From the NCBI GenBank assembly GCA_964588695.1, contig CAZPQK010000004.1:186001-250000 (forward strand): a DNA stretch of 64,000 nt. Direction: 5' to 3'. The position numbers were made by a program, and so were the translations under genes. The notes beneath the pieces were generated by a model. The model saw only the letters and a program-made list of their open reading frames with translations. It was not told the origin of the DNA and made no database searches. Of the stretch, positions 49,848 to 57,904 are shown in pieces. Position 1 is the stretch's first letter. Every line of letters begins with the position of its first letter. This DNA is from CAZPQK01 sp964588695 (lineage in GTDB: Bacteria > Krumholzibacteriota > Krumholzibacteriia > WVZY01 > JAKEHA01).

Positions 49848-50285
49848 TTACTCCACCTCCGCTTCCGGCGTGGTGTGTTTACCGCACAGCGCAGCGTCGG
49901 CGCCTTCGTGCGTGTGCGTGCACGAAACCACAACGCCATCTTTGCCCTCGTAAGCCATCGACGCGTGCTGATAGCGCCCGTCAAGGTTTACCGAAACCAT
50001 GCCATTGGCATGGTAGACCGGCTTGAGTCCAGTGTCGTCGCGTCGCAAGGCGTTGCGAGTTGCGGTGTCGAGTTCGGCAATCGGCCGACTTGTCACTTCC
50101 AACTCGCCGGTCTCGGGGTTTTGATACGCCTTCATCCCGGCGTGTCCGGGTGGCAGAACCGTATCGGTCGCCACCGGCTGGTTGTGGTCGCCGGTGATTA
50201 GCGCAAGGGCGGCGGTGGCCAGCACCGCTGTGAGCGCGATAACGAAGAGGCCTGCGCGTGTGCGCAATCTTTTGGTCGGATTCAT
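49848..50285 (-). CDS. Small exported protein preceding the metalloprotease
   Basis: A 145-residue protein of unknown function. The N-terminus (MNPTKRLRTRAGLFVIALTAVLATAALALITGD) is a signal or anchor. The mature part contains PPGHAGMKAYQNPETGELEVTSRPIAEL and ends with a Cys/His-rich motif, CTHTHEGADAALCGKH. Its TAA stop is immediately followed by the ATG of the metalloprotease, so the two are translated together. It may be a chaperone, inhibitor or partner of the protease; that is inference from position. GGAGG lies upstream of the ATG at 50285. Confidence 0.72.
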   Translation of the reverse strand: MNPTKRLRTRAGLFVIALTAVLATAALALITGDHNQPVATDTVLPPGHAGMKAYQNPETGELEVTSRPIAELDTATRNALRRDDTGLKPVYHANGMVSVNLDGRYQHASMAYEGKDGVVVSCTHTHEGADAALCGKHTTPEAEVE

Positions 50286-50390
50286 CGGATGAAACCTCCT
50301 GGTGTGGGTGGGCATGCGAGTTTGTGCGGGACAGGTTAGTCTAACATATCATTAATGGTGCTAGCGGGACGACTGGTCGCCACCAACGCG

Positions 50391-50416
50391 AAAACCCACC
50401 GCAGTGCGATGGGCTT
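50391..50416 (-). terminator. Terminator of the 184-aa lipoprotein gene
   Basis: CCCA-c-CGC-agt-GCG-a-TGGG (50395-50402 with 50406-50413; one C-A mismatch), followed in the minus direction by four T. About 30 bp after the stop at 50443. Confidence 0.65.
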
Positions 50417-50442
50417 TCGTGTGTAGCTTTGTGCAGTTTATG

Positions 50443-50997
50443 CTAGTTGCTTGGCGGCCAGGTGGACTTGCGAACCTTAGGCCGCGGCTTGCGTTCTTTT
50501 TCTGGCTCAGGCTGAATAAGCCCCGCCATGATCGCCATCTCGCGCGCCACTTCGGCGACTACTTCGGGAACCTCGGGCGGCGTCGCGCCTTCAAAGTCGT
50601 AACGAAACTGCGCCAACACGCCAAACGACCGCGCGTCGAACACTTTTACGTACAACGTTCTGTCTCCGCGCCGCGCGCCAGTGGCTTGCGTGCGGACAAA
50701 CTCGCCGCTCACGAACGCTTCGACATCGTTGTCAACGGCGTACTCTCGTAGCACGTCGACATCGATATCGCCAAATCGCATACCCGGATAATACTCCTGA
50801 TGCGAAAACTCGCGGAGCGAGAAACCAACTTCGGTGAGATAGAAAGACAGGTGGGCGCCCACGTCTCGATGTGTGCCCGCGATGGCAAGCTGTGTCGGCA
50901 ATGCACCCGTGTCCGCACTGCGCACCGCTTGAATTTTAGGGGTCAGGCAACCAGGGACCAGGGGAATTAGCAGAAGCAGCGATAGCAAACGCTTCAT
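50443..50997 (-). CDS. Hypothetical lipoprotein, 184 aa
   Basis: A 184-residue lipoprotein with signal LLSLLLLIPLVPGC and the lipobox VPGC near residue 17. The mature part (LAIAGTHRDVGAHLSFYLTEVGFSLREFSH ... DIDVDVLREYAVDNDVEAFVSGEFVR ... YVKVFDARSFGVLAQFRYDFEG) resembles periplasmic lipoproteins with an alpha/beta fold of the LptE/CsgG-like or FlgO-like kind. The C-terminal tail EPEKERKPRPKVRKSTW is basic and probably flexible. GAGGAGG lies 6 nt before the ATG. Function not assigned. Confidence 0.7.
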   Translation of the reverse strand: MKRLLSLLLLIPLVPGCLTPKIQAVRSADTGALPTQLAIAGTHRDVGAHLSFYLTEVGFSLREFSHQEYYPGMRFGDIDVDVLREYAVDNDVEAFVSGEFVRTQATGARRGDRTLYVKVFDARSFGVLAQFRYDFEGATPPEVPEVVAEVAREMAIMAGLIQPEPEKERKPRPKVRKSTWPPSN

Positions 50998-51021
50998 GAT
51001 TGGCCTCCTCGGGGTCGTTTT

Positions 51022-51273
51022 CTAACCGAACAGATCCCACACCACCATGATGGTACCCCCGAGGATCATAACTAATGATACTACCATTGGTACGCCCATT
51101 AGTTGCTTTTGTTGCAAACGAATGTTCCACGCAAGCCCAAGCCCCGCGATGATGCTTCCCAGCGGGCCCATGCTAACGCCAGCGGTGGCGATTTCATATG
51201 CGCCCTTGATGATGAAAAACGCCACCACAACCCACAGGAAGGCGGGGTTTTTTTGCTGGGTTTGCTGGGTCAT
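51022..51273 (-). CDS. Small membrane protein, 83 aa
   Basis: An 83-residue protein with three hydrophobic segments (NPAFLWVVVAFFIIKGAYEIA, MGPLGSIIAGLGLAWNI and GVPMVVSLVMILGGTIMVVW). A Gln-rich N-terminus (MTQQTQQK) precedes the first. Not recognised. The ATG at 51273 is preceded by AAAGG. It overlaps nothing and lies between the lipoprotein and the DNA-repair-like gene on the same strand. Confidence 0.6.
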   Translation of the reverse strand: MTQQTQQKNPAFLWVVVAFFIIKGAYEIATAGVSMGPLGSIIAGLGLAWNIRLQQKQLMGVPMVVSLVMILGGTIMVVWDLFG

Positions 51274-51298
51274 CTGGACGCCTTTCGTTGGGTTTAGA

Positions 51299-51991
51299 CT
51301 ATCGCGCTTTTGCCTTGGTCTTTTTCTTGGCCCGGTGAGCTTTGGTTTTGGCGATGTATGCAATTGCGTCCGGTGTCTTGCAACTGGTTTCTCCGTGATC
51401 CACCTCGACCTTGCCGATTCGCTTAGCGGCCGCGACCGCCTTTTTCTCTAGCGCGGCGTTGCGAACTCCGATGGAGATTAACGCATTGTTCATGGAGTGG
51501 CGAACCCGGTTCTTCGCTTTGTGGATTTTGGTCTCTATCGTTTTCAGATACGACTCCAGTTGGGCGTCAGCAACGTCGGCGCGCGAAGCCGACCGCGCCA
51601 CCAAATCCCATCCCGCCTGTCCAACGAACTCGGCCGCCGCCTTGGACCATTTTTTTTCTTTGGCCGGCGCGTGCTTGCTACGCGCCACCATTTCGGCAAA
51701 CGCGTCGGTAATGACGTAGTTGTCGAGCTCTTTCGCCCACGCGTCCAGTTCGGCACTCTTTAGCTGGTCGGGGTCGGCGATCATGCACGCAAGTATGCGC
51801 GCGTCATGATTGCCCGTTTGCCAGAGCCTGGTCGCCAGTTCGTGGTCTAGTTTGATTTGCTTTTTGAGTTTGTTCAGCTCGGCAAAACTAACTCCGAACT
51901 GCTCACCCGAAACGCCGTGACGAGCGTAGACTTTGCGGTTCTGTGCGGTTCCTGCGGCTTTGAGTTTCTTTATGGTTTCGGAATAGGTCAT
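51299..51991 (-). CDS. DNA alkylation repair (AlkD-like HEAT-repeat) protein
   Basis: A 230-residue protein of the DNA alkylation repair family, whose members excise alkylated bases through a HEAT-like repeat fold. Visible blocks: ELATRLWQTGNHDARILACMIADP, LDAWAKELDNYVITDAFAEMVARSKHAPAKEKKW (position of the family's catalytic D region) and FVGQAGWDLVARSA. RVRHSMNNALISIGVRNAALEKKAVAAAKRIGKVEVDHGETSCKTPDAIAYI follows. The C-terminus is a Lys/Arg-rich tail (KAHRAKKKTKAKAR), suggesting nucleic-acid contact. The ATG overlaps the kinase stop codon (ATGA), so translation is coupled. Confidence 0.82.
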   Translation of the reverse strand: MTYSETIKKLKAAGTAQNRKVYARHGVSGEQFGVSFAELNKLKKQIKLDHELATRLWQTGNHDARILACMIADPDQLKSAELDAWAKELDNYVITDAFAEMVARSKHAPAKEKKWSKAAAEFVGQAGWDLVARSASRADVADAQLESYLKTIETKIHKAKNRVRHSMNNALISIGVRNAALEKKAVAAAKRIGKVEVDHGETSCKTPDAIAYIAKTKAHRAKKKTKAKAR

Positions 51992-54435
51992 AGCGCTGCC
52001 TTTGCTCGAGCCAGTTTTTCGTTAAACGTTTCGTCTTCAAAGAACATGTCCATGTTGATCTTTCTTAAAAACTCCTGGTAGCGAGGATCGGTGTGGAAGC
52101 GATCCAGTGAACCGTCGTTGATGGTGGCTATACGATCCACTGTAAGGTCAACGTCTTCAATCGCCTGAAACGCGGCCGCGAACGCTTCGTCCATTCGCCC
52201 CAGTCGCGAAAGTGCCGCTACCTTCTCGACGCCGGTGGAGCCGGGAGTGTTCACCAAATACTCCGACGCCGCCAACTTGCCGCCCCGTGTAAACGCATCC
52301 AGAAGCCCCTGCGCTTGCGCTTCGGTGGCACCACGAAAACGCATGTACCGGGACCAATCCCGCGCCCACTCTTCGTCCTCCCCGATAACCTCGTAACTTA
52401 GACCGCGGTGAAGGTACACCGGTCCAAATTCAGGGTTCTTGGCAACTATGCCGTCGAGAATCGCCAGACCGCGGTCCGCCTCCCCAAACACACTATACAT
52501 GTATCCAAGTTGTGATTGGACAATCAGGGAGTGGGGATCCAGCTCTCCCGCCGCTTCCATTGATCGGCGGGCCTTTGCAACTTGTCCGGTTACCCAGTAG
52601 GCCTCGGAAAGCCATTGATGTCCCGTTGCGTATCCGGGCGCCAGCTCGGTGCACTTTTCGTAGCTCTCTATGCCTTCAACCCAGTTGCGATCGCAACCGC
52701 TATACACGCCGCCGAGTACGGCGTACGCTTCCCCCAAAGTTGGATCTAACTCAAGGGCTCGTAGCGCGTACCTCTTGGCCAATTCACAGCCCTCTTCCGG
52801 CGCTATCCATTCCCATTGCACCGACACGACAATCGCGTCAGCCAGGCCGACGTATCCGCGGGCATAGTTTGGCGCTAGTTCTATCGCGCGGGTCATTTCT
52901 CTAACCGCCGTTTCCAAGCCGGTCTGAGTGCGCTTATGCCATTCTGCGCGCCCGCGTGCGTACGCCTCAAATGCCCGCGGGTCGATGGAGAGCTTGTCGG
53001 CGGCAAGTTGCGACGACTCTTCCGCCGTCACCTGGACATGCACTTCCTTGGCAATGTCGGCCGCCACCTGGCTTTGCAGGCTCAAAACGTCACGCGCGTC
53101 GCGGTCGTAGGACTCGGCCCACAAGTGCTCGTCGGTTGCGGCGTCAATTAATTGCACGGTAACACGGACACGATCGTCGGCTTTCTGGACCGAGCCTTCC
53201 AGAATGGCTTGCACGCCGAGTTCGTTCGCGATCTCCGGAAGTGATTTCTCTGTGTTCTTGTACCGCATCACCGACGTTCGCGAAATAACTCGCAGCGCCT
53301 TTATCTTGGCAAGGTCGGCGATGACCGCCTCGGTCATACCGTCGGCAAAGTAGTCCTCGCCGGGACCCGAGAAGTTATCCAGCGGCAACACCGCGATGGA
53401 TTCGATTACTCTTTCGGCGTCGCTGGCGGTATGGTTTGCGTCGCGCGACGGAAAGTACTGTTTTGCCACCATCGTTGTGATCCAGAACCCGGCCAGCACC
53501 AACACCGCAACCACGGCCGTACGGGCATGGCCGCCGCGTTTTTGCTCGATTGGCGCGGCGCCACTTGCACGCGCGGCGGGCCCCGACGCTGTCGCCGTCA
53601 ACTGCGACTCGCCTGGAGTGGTGTCCATCGCGCGACGCATACGGTCGATGTCGCCGTGCAGGTCGGCCATGCTTTGGTAGCGATCCTTTGGATCCTTGGC
53701 AATCGCCTTATTCACGATCCGCTCTAACTCGTCAGACACGTCGGGCAGGTATCGGCGCAGCGGTGTCGGTTCTTCGTTAGCGATGGAATAAACCAGCGCG
53801 GCCTGGTGATCGCCGCGAAACGGACGCTGTCCGGCGAGCATCTCGTAAAGCACAACACCAAAAGAAAAAATATCGGAACGATGATCAGCTTCTTCCCCAC
53901 GAGTCTGTTCCGGCGACATGTACGCGTAGGTGCCTATCGTCGAACCTTCGGCCGTCAACTTGGTCACGTCTTCCAGCTTGGCCAGGCCGAAATCCAGGAT
54001 CGTCGCGCGGTTTTCGGCGTCGACCACAATGTTGTCGGGCTTAATGTCGCGGTGAACAATGTCGGCTTTATGCGCGGCGCTAAGTCCGTCGGCAATCTGG
54101 GTTGCCAATGCGACAACAGCCCGCTCGCGCGGGCCGGTATCAATCCACTCGGAAAGCTTAGCGCCTTTGACGTAGGCCATCGCAATAAACGGCCGTTCGT
54201 CACGGGTCGACACTTCATAGATGGTAACGATGTTCGCGTGGCTCAACGCGGCCGCAGCTTGCGCTTCGCGCTTGAATCGCTCCACAGCGCCGGCATCGCT
54301 GGCGACCGCTCGCGGCAGAAACTTAAGCGCCACCTTGCGATTAAGCTGGGTATCGTCAGCCAAATACACTTCACCCATGCCGCCTTCGCCGAGCTTGCTT
54401 ACGATTCTGTAATGAGAGATGGTCTCGCCGATCAT
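51988..54435 (-). CDS. Ser/Thr protein kinase with TolB/FlgO-like and TPR domains
   Basis: An 815-residue membrane-anchored Hanks-type kinase. Kinase domain at residues 8-270: P-loop LGEGGMGEVYLADD, catalytic Lys in VALKFLP, HRDIKPDN catalytic loop, DFGLAKLEDVT and APE-like SPEQTRGEEADHRSDIFSFG. A Pro/Ala-rich linker, then one transmembrane segment (TAVVAVLVLAGFWITTMV). An extracytoplasmic FlgO/TolB-like domain (IESIAVLPLDNFSGPGEDYFADGMTEAVIADLAKI ... VQAILEGSVQ) and TPR-type helical repeats follow to the end. Such proteins sense signals across the membrane; the target is unknown. The coupled AlkD gene is unusual company. ATG 54435 begins the family-like MIGETISHYRI. Confidence 0.93.
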   Translation of the reverse strand: MIGETISHYRIVSKLGEGGMGEVYLADDTQLNRKVALKFLPRAVASDAGAVERFKREAQAAAALSHANIVTIYEVSTRDERPFIAMAYVKGAKLSEWIDTGPRERAVVALATQIADGLSAAHKADIVHRDIKPDNIVVDAENRATILDFGLAKLEDVTKLTAEGSTIGTYAYMSPEQTRGEEADHRSDIFSFGVVLYEMLAGQRPFRGDHQAALVYSIANEEPTPLRRYLPDVSDELERIVNKAIAKDPKDRYQSMADLHGDIDRMRRAMDTTPGESQLTATASGPAARASGAAPIEQKRGGHARTAVVAVLVLAGFWITTMVAKQYFPSRDANHTASDAERVIESIAVLPLDNFSGPGEDYFADGMTEAVIADLAKIKALRVISRTSVMRYKNTEKSLPEIANELGVQAILEGSVQKADDRVRVTVQLIDAATDEHLWAESYDRDARDVLSLQSQVAADIAKEVHVQVTAEESSQLAADKLSIDPRAFEAYARGRAEWHKRTQTGLETAVREMTRAIELAPNYARGYVGLADAIVVSVQWEWIAPEEGCELAKRYALRALELDPTLGEAYAVLGGVYSGCDRNWVEGIESYEKCTELAPGYATGHQWLSEAYWVTGQVAKARRSMEAAGELDPHSLIVQSQLGYMYSVFGEADRGLAILDGIVAKNPEFGPVYLHRGLSYEVIGEDEEWARDWSRYMRFRGATEAQAQGLLDAFTRGGKLAASEYLVNTPGSTGVEKVAALSRLGRMDEAFAAAFQAIEDVDLTVDRIATINDGSLDRFHTDPRYQEFLRKINMDMFFEDETFNEKLARAKAAL

Positions 54436-54452
54436 CGCTGCTTTGCCGTTCG

Positions 54453-54461
54453 TGTTATAAT
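54453..54461 (+). promoter_or_regulatory. Extended -10 promoter of the NHL gene
   Basis: TGTTATAAT, 67 bp before the ATG at 54529, inside the divergent region shared with the kinase gene. The core (GTGTTATAATG) matches the minus-strand promoters at 20530 and 21955. Confidence 0.6.
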
Positions 54462-54528
54462 GCAACCAGTTAGGTCGATAATAGACCGGCCACTCGGCTG
54501 CCTCAAGGCGATTTAGGGATCCTACATT

Positions 54529-55524
54529 ATGTCTACCTTACGACACCTGGTTTTGTTGGCAACTATTCTGGGGCTGTTTGCGCCGGGGGCGCTGAGCGCC
54601 GGTACAGCCACGCCGGTGTTTGCACTCAAATGGGGAACCACGGGTGTCGGCGAAGGCCAGTTTGATTTTCCCCGCCGAGTGGCGGTGGATGCAACGGGGG
54701 TTGTGTACATCGCCGATCGCAACAACGCGCGCGTTCAGAAGTTCGACAATAACGGTAACTTTCTCGCCACGTGGGGAAGCCTGGGGTCGGGGCCGGGGCA
54801 GCTCGACTATCCTTTTGGCATCGCCGTCGACAACGGCGGGCGGGTGTATGTCGCCGAGCGGGTTAATAACCGCGTGCAAGTGTTCACCGACGATGGCGCG
54901 CACCTGTTCATGTTCGGAACCCCGGGCACGGGTGCGGGCCAGTTCAACTTTCCGGTTGGTGTCGCGATAGGGCCGGACGGGTCCATCTATGTGGCCGACT
55001 CATTTAACCACCGCGTGCAACGGTTTAACGCTAGTGGTACCTACCTATCGCAATGGGGAACACCGGGGCCGGGCGCCGGCCAGTTTAATACGCCGGTAAC
55101 ACTGGCGGTGGATGCAGATGGCAACGTCTACGTGGGCGATGCGTTTAACTATCGTGTACAAAAGTTCAACGCCTCGGGCGGTTATCTGTTGGAATGGGGA
55201 TCACAGGGCAACGGGGACGATCAGTTTCTCGCCCCGCGCGGGATCGGGATAGACGAGGCGTGCGGTGTTGTCTATGTGGTGGACCAGTCGGGTAACCGGG
55301 TTAAGGCGTTCACCAAGGCCGGCGAGTTTCTTTTTGTGTTCGGACAGCACGGATTTGGAAACGCCCAGTTTGATCGCCCCGAAGATGTGGACATCGATAC
55401 CAACGGAAACGTGTTTGTCACCGACCCGGGCAACGATCGAATCCAAAAGTTCATTCCCGCAACGGTTCCGGTTCGGGAACGAAGTGTGGGTTCGGTGAAG
55501 TCGCTGTTCCGACCTCAACGCTAG
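54529..55524 (+). CDS. Secreted NHL-repeat beta-propeller
   Basis: A 331-residue exported protein. The signal peptide is in residues 1-24 (ending GALSA). Six NHL repeats follow, each about 47 residues: ALKWGTTGVGEGQFDFPRRVAVDATGVVYIADRNNARVQKFDNNG and further copies with the G..G.GQF..P.G[VI]A.D..G.VYVAD..N.RVQ.F pattern. NHL propellers are protein- or ligand-binding scaffolds. It lacks the FlgD-like sorting domain; the C-terminal RERSVGSVKSLFRPQR is short and basic. Divergent from the Ser/Thr kinase and convergent with recF. Confidence 0.85.
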   Translation: MSTLRHLVLLATILGLFAPGALSAGTATPVFALKWGTTGVGEGQFDFPRRVAVDATGVVYIADRNNARVQKFDNNGNFLATWGSLGSGPGQLDYPFGIAVDNGGRVYVAERVNNRVQVFTDDGAHLFMFGTPGTGAGQFNFPVGVAIGPDGSIYVADSFNHRVQRFNASGTYLSQWGTPGPGAGQFNTPVTLAVDADGNVYVGDAFNYRVQKFNASGGYLLEWGSQGNGDDQFLAPRGIGIDEACGVVYVVDQSGNRVKAFTKAGEFLFVFGQHGFGNAQFDRPEDVDIDTNGNVFVTDPGNDRIQKFIPATVPVRERSVGSVKSLFRPQR

Positions 55525-55636
55525 CGATCCGACGCCCACCGATTACAACACATAGGGGCGCTTCCGCGCGCCGTAGATGTTAACATATTTACTAACATTT
55601 CAACAGGCGGCTGAAATTACCGTGTGGAAAGTCGAC
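55525..55636. other. Intergenic region between convergent NHL and recF genes
   Basis: 112 bp. Contains an AT-rich dyad ATGTT-aacatatttact-AACAT (about 55577-55598). No T-run terminator is obvious. Nothing else supported. Confidence 0.35.
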
Positions 55637-56770
55637 TTACCGCTGGGTCAACACCCCGGCGTCGACCTTAAAGACACTCGCGTGGCGCGCCGGCGCCCAA
55701 TCAAGTTCAACTGGAGTTGTAATAAAAACCTGGCGCTCGCCGTCCAGCAAGTGTTGCAACCGGGCCATGATACTGGCATCGAATTCCGAAAACACATCAT
55801 CGAGGAGCAATAAGCTAGGTTCCCGCAGGGATGTTTCCAGGTGGGAAAGTTCGGCCATCTTGAGCAATATCGCCAGCAGGCGGCGCTGGCCTTGCGACCC
55901 ATATTTGCGAAGATCGTTGCCATCGATCGAAAACTTTACGTCGTCACGATGGGGACCGGCGAGTGTTGTTCCGCGCCGCAACTCTTCATGCTCGAGCGAC
56001 TCAAGCTTGGCTGCAAACACATCAGCAAGCGACATTCCGCCGGTGTCGGCATTCATCACGGCGGCCGCTTCGTTAGCAATGGTACTCTCGTAGCTCGCGC
56101 GAAAATCGTAACGTGTTCCCAGCTGTTCGCCGTGGAGCTTTACGTAGGCGCCTAAAGTTTCCACCAGCTCGCTGCGCTTATCGATAAACGCGACGCCGGT
56201 TTCCACCAACTGTTGATCCCATGGCGCGCGAGTCGCCTTGCCCGCACGTGACTTGAGCGCCGCGTTCCTTTGCTTTAGCGCGCGCCGGTAGTCGCGGAGC
56301 GCATCAATGTAGCTTCGATCGCTCATGGAGCCGACCATGTCGATAAAGCGCCGACGATCGTCGGGCTGGCCAGAAACAATTCGAAGGTCGCTTGGACCAA
56401 AAAGAACTGCCGGATACTTCCCCACCAGCTCAATCAATCGCGGCAAAGGTTCGCCGTTGGTTTTGATTGTCTTTTCGCCGCCGCGCTCGACGGTACAGGC
56501 AAAACGTTCTTGAGCCCCAACATCTCCGTCATCTCCAGGATGAAACTTAACCTGGCTCTCGATACGAAAAAACGGCTCGCTAAACCGAATCATTTCGGTG
56601 TCACGAGCCGTTCGAAAGGAACGCCCAAACTTGAACAAATAGATCGCTTCGAGAACGTTGGTCTTACCCTGGCCATTCTCGCCAACCAGCACGTTCACGC
56701 CGGGGCTAAGAACAAGCGCAGTATCTTCTAAATTACGAAACTGCGTTAGGGTAAGCCGGTCTACCTGCAC
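55637..56770 (-). CDS. recF: DNA replication and repair protein RecF
   Basis: Complete 377-residue RecF, an SMC/ABC-type ATPase that helps load RecA at gaps. It begins MQVDRLTLTQFRNLEDTALVLSPGVNVLVGENGQGKTNVLEAIYL, with the Walker A GENGQGKT. The middle has the usual FFRIESQV, LFGPSDLRIVSGQPDDRRRFID and DYRRALKQRNAAL blocks, the ABC signature as YGSQGQRRLLAI, and Walker B LLLLDDVFSEFD. It follows dnaN by 21 bp, and dnaN-recF are probably one operon. Normally dciA-gyrB follow; here 11.4 kb separate them. Confidence 0.97.
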   Translation of the reverse strand: MQVDRLTLTQFRNLEDTALVLSPGVNVLVGENGQGKTNVLEAIYLFKFGRSFRTARDTEMIRFSEPFFRIESQVKFHPGDDGDVGAQERFACTVERGGEKTIKTNGEPLPRLIELVGKYPAVLFGPSDLRIVSGQPDDRRRFIDMVGSMSDRSYIDALRDYRRALKQRNAALKSRAGKATRAPWDQQLVETGVAFIDKRSELVETLGAYVKLHGEQLGTRYDFRASYESTIANEAAAVMNADTGGMSLADVFAAKLESLEHEELRRGTTLAGPHRDDVKFSIDGNDLRKYGSQGQRRLLAILLKMAELSHLETSLREPSLLLLDDVFSEFDASIMARLQHLLDGERQVFITTPVELDWAPARHASVFKVDAGVLTQR

Positions 56771-56791
56771 GCCGCCTACCCTCTTTTTTGG

Positions 56792-57904
56792 CTAGTCGCT
56801 AAGACGGAGTGGCATCAACAGGCACTGGTGCTGAACTGCTTCGCCATCGGCGTCCGGTACCACCATGCCGGCGTTGTCATTGCGATCCAATAGAAACGTA
56901 ACGTCGTCGCAATCCATCGTCTTGAGTATATCCAACAGATAGCGCGCGTTGTAACCGATCTCCATTTTGGTTTCGGCGTAGCTACACGGCACTTCTTCGA
57001 CAGCCTCACCAACGTCGGGTGTGTTGACGCTCATTGTGAGTTTGTCCGGGCCAACGACCATTTTTACCTGGTGCGTGATCACGCTGGACAAAATGGACAC
57101 ACGCTTACAAGCGTCGGTTAATTCGTCACGATTAACCGTTAGGCGTTTTTTATTGCTCTTAGGAATAACCTGGTTGTAGTCGGGGAACGGGCCTTCCAGG
57201 AGGCGTGAATAAACCACCGTATTGCCCAGATCAAAAGTGATGTGGTTGTCGGAAACCGAAATTTTCACATCGTCGGCACCGTCCACCGACGAGCGCAAGA
57301 TACTCAAAGCTTTAGGCGAAACGATAAACTCGTTCTCGCCGACACCAGCGACGGCTTGCGGAAGGTCAACCTTTGCCAGACGATGGCCGTCGGTCGCTAC
57401 CATACTCAAACCACCAGCTTTAACTTCCCACAGTACGCCGCAAAGTGACGGACGTGTTAAGTCGTTGGACACCGCGTACGACGTTTTGGCAATCATATCT
57501 TCGAGAGTTTCGGAAGACATGGTGAACGACGCCAGTGTTTTCTGCTCGGGGAGTTTAGGAAACTCCTCGGCGTTTTTTCCCACCATCTTAAAGCGGCTTT
57601 TTTTGCACTTGATGGTGATGCGGTCGCCGTCGATATCGACCACAACTTTGTCGTCGGGAAGCGACCGAATAATCTCAAAGAACTTCTTTCCTGGAATCGC
57701 GATCGAACCACCGCCATCGGTTTCGCATTCCACGTTCGTGGTCAGCGACACGTCAAGATCGTTGGCGGTAAGGGTAATTTTTCCGTCGCCGCGGCACTCC
57801 AACAGAAAAGTCGACAGAATGGGAAGTGACGTCTTGGTGGGGACCACCGACGAAATGCCCGATAATTTTTTGATCAGATCGCGCTGCTGGACGGTGATCT
57901 TCAC
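56792..57904 (-). CDS. dnaN: DNA polymerase III beta subunit (sliding clamp), GTG start
   Basis: Complete 370-residue sliding clamp. The start is set at GTG 57904, giving MKITVQQRDLIKKLSGISSVVPTKTSLPILSTFLLE as in the family; GGGAGG lies 6 nt upstream. A TTG at 57925 would add seven residues. The three clamp domains are visible. They include GGSIAIPGKKFFEIIRSLPD in the first, GVLWEVKAGGLSMVATDGHRLAK in the second, and the C-terminal block ending AVQHQCLLMPLRLSD, close to the consensus MPMRL end. It tethers DNA polymerase III. Upstream, an AT-rich gap with DnaA boxes separates it from an MTHFR-like gene, an unusual position. Confidence 0.97.
   Translation of the reverse strand: MKITVQQRDLIKKLSGISSVVPTKTSLPILSTFLLECRGDGKITLTANDLDVSLTTNVECETDGGGSIAIPGKKFFEIIRSLPDDKVVVDIDGDRITIKCKKSRFKMVGKNAEEFPKLPEQKTLASFTMSSETLEDMIAKTSYAVSNDLTRPSLCGVLWEVKAGGLSMVATDGHRLAKVDLPQAVAGVGENEFIVSPKALSILRSSVDGADDVKISVSDNHITFDLGNTVVYSRLLEGPFPDYNQVIPKSNKKRLTVNRDELTDACKRVSILSSVITHQVKMVVGPDKLTMSVNTPDVGEAVEEVPCSYAETKMEIGYNARYLLDILKTMDCDDVTFLLDRNDNAGMVVPDADGEAVQHQCLLMPLRLSD

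Noticed and set aside
53806..54516. 236-codon plus-strand frame within the kinase gene
   Set aside because: Antisense to the conserved kinase catalytic domain; shadow frame of GC-rich coding DNA.
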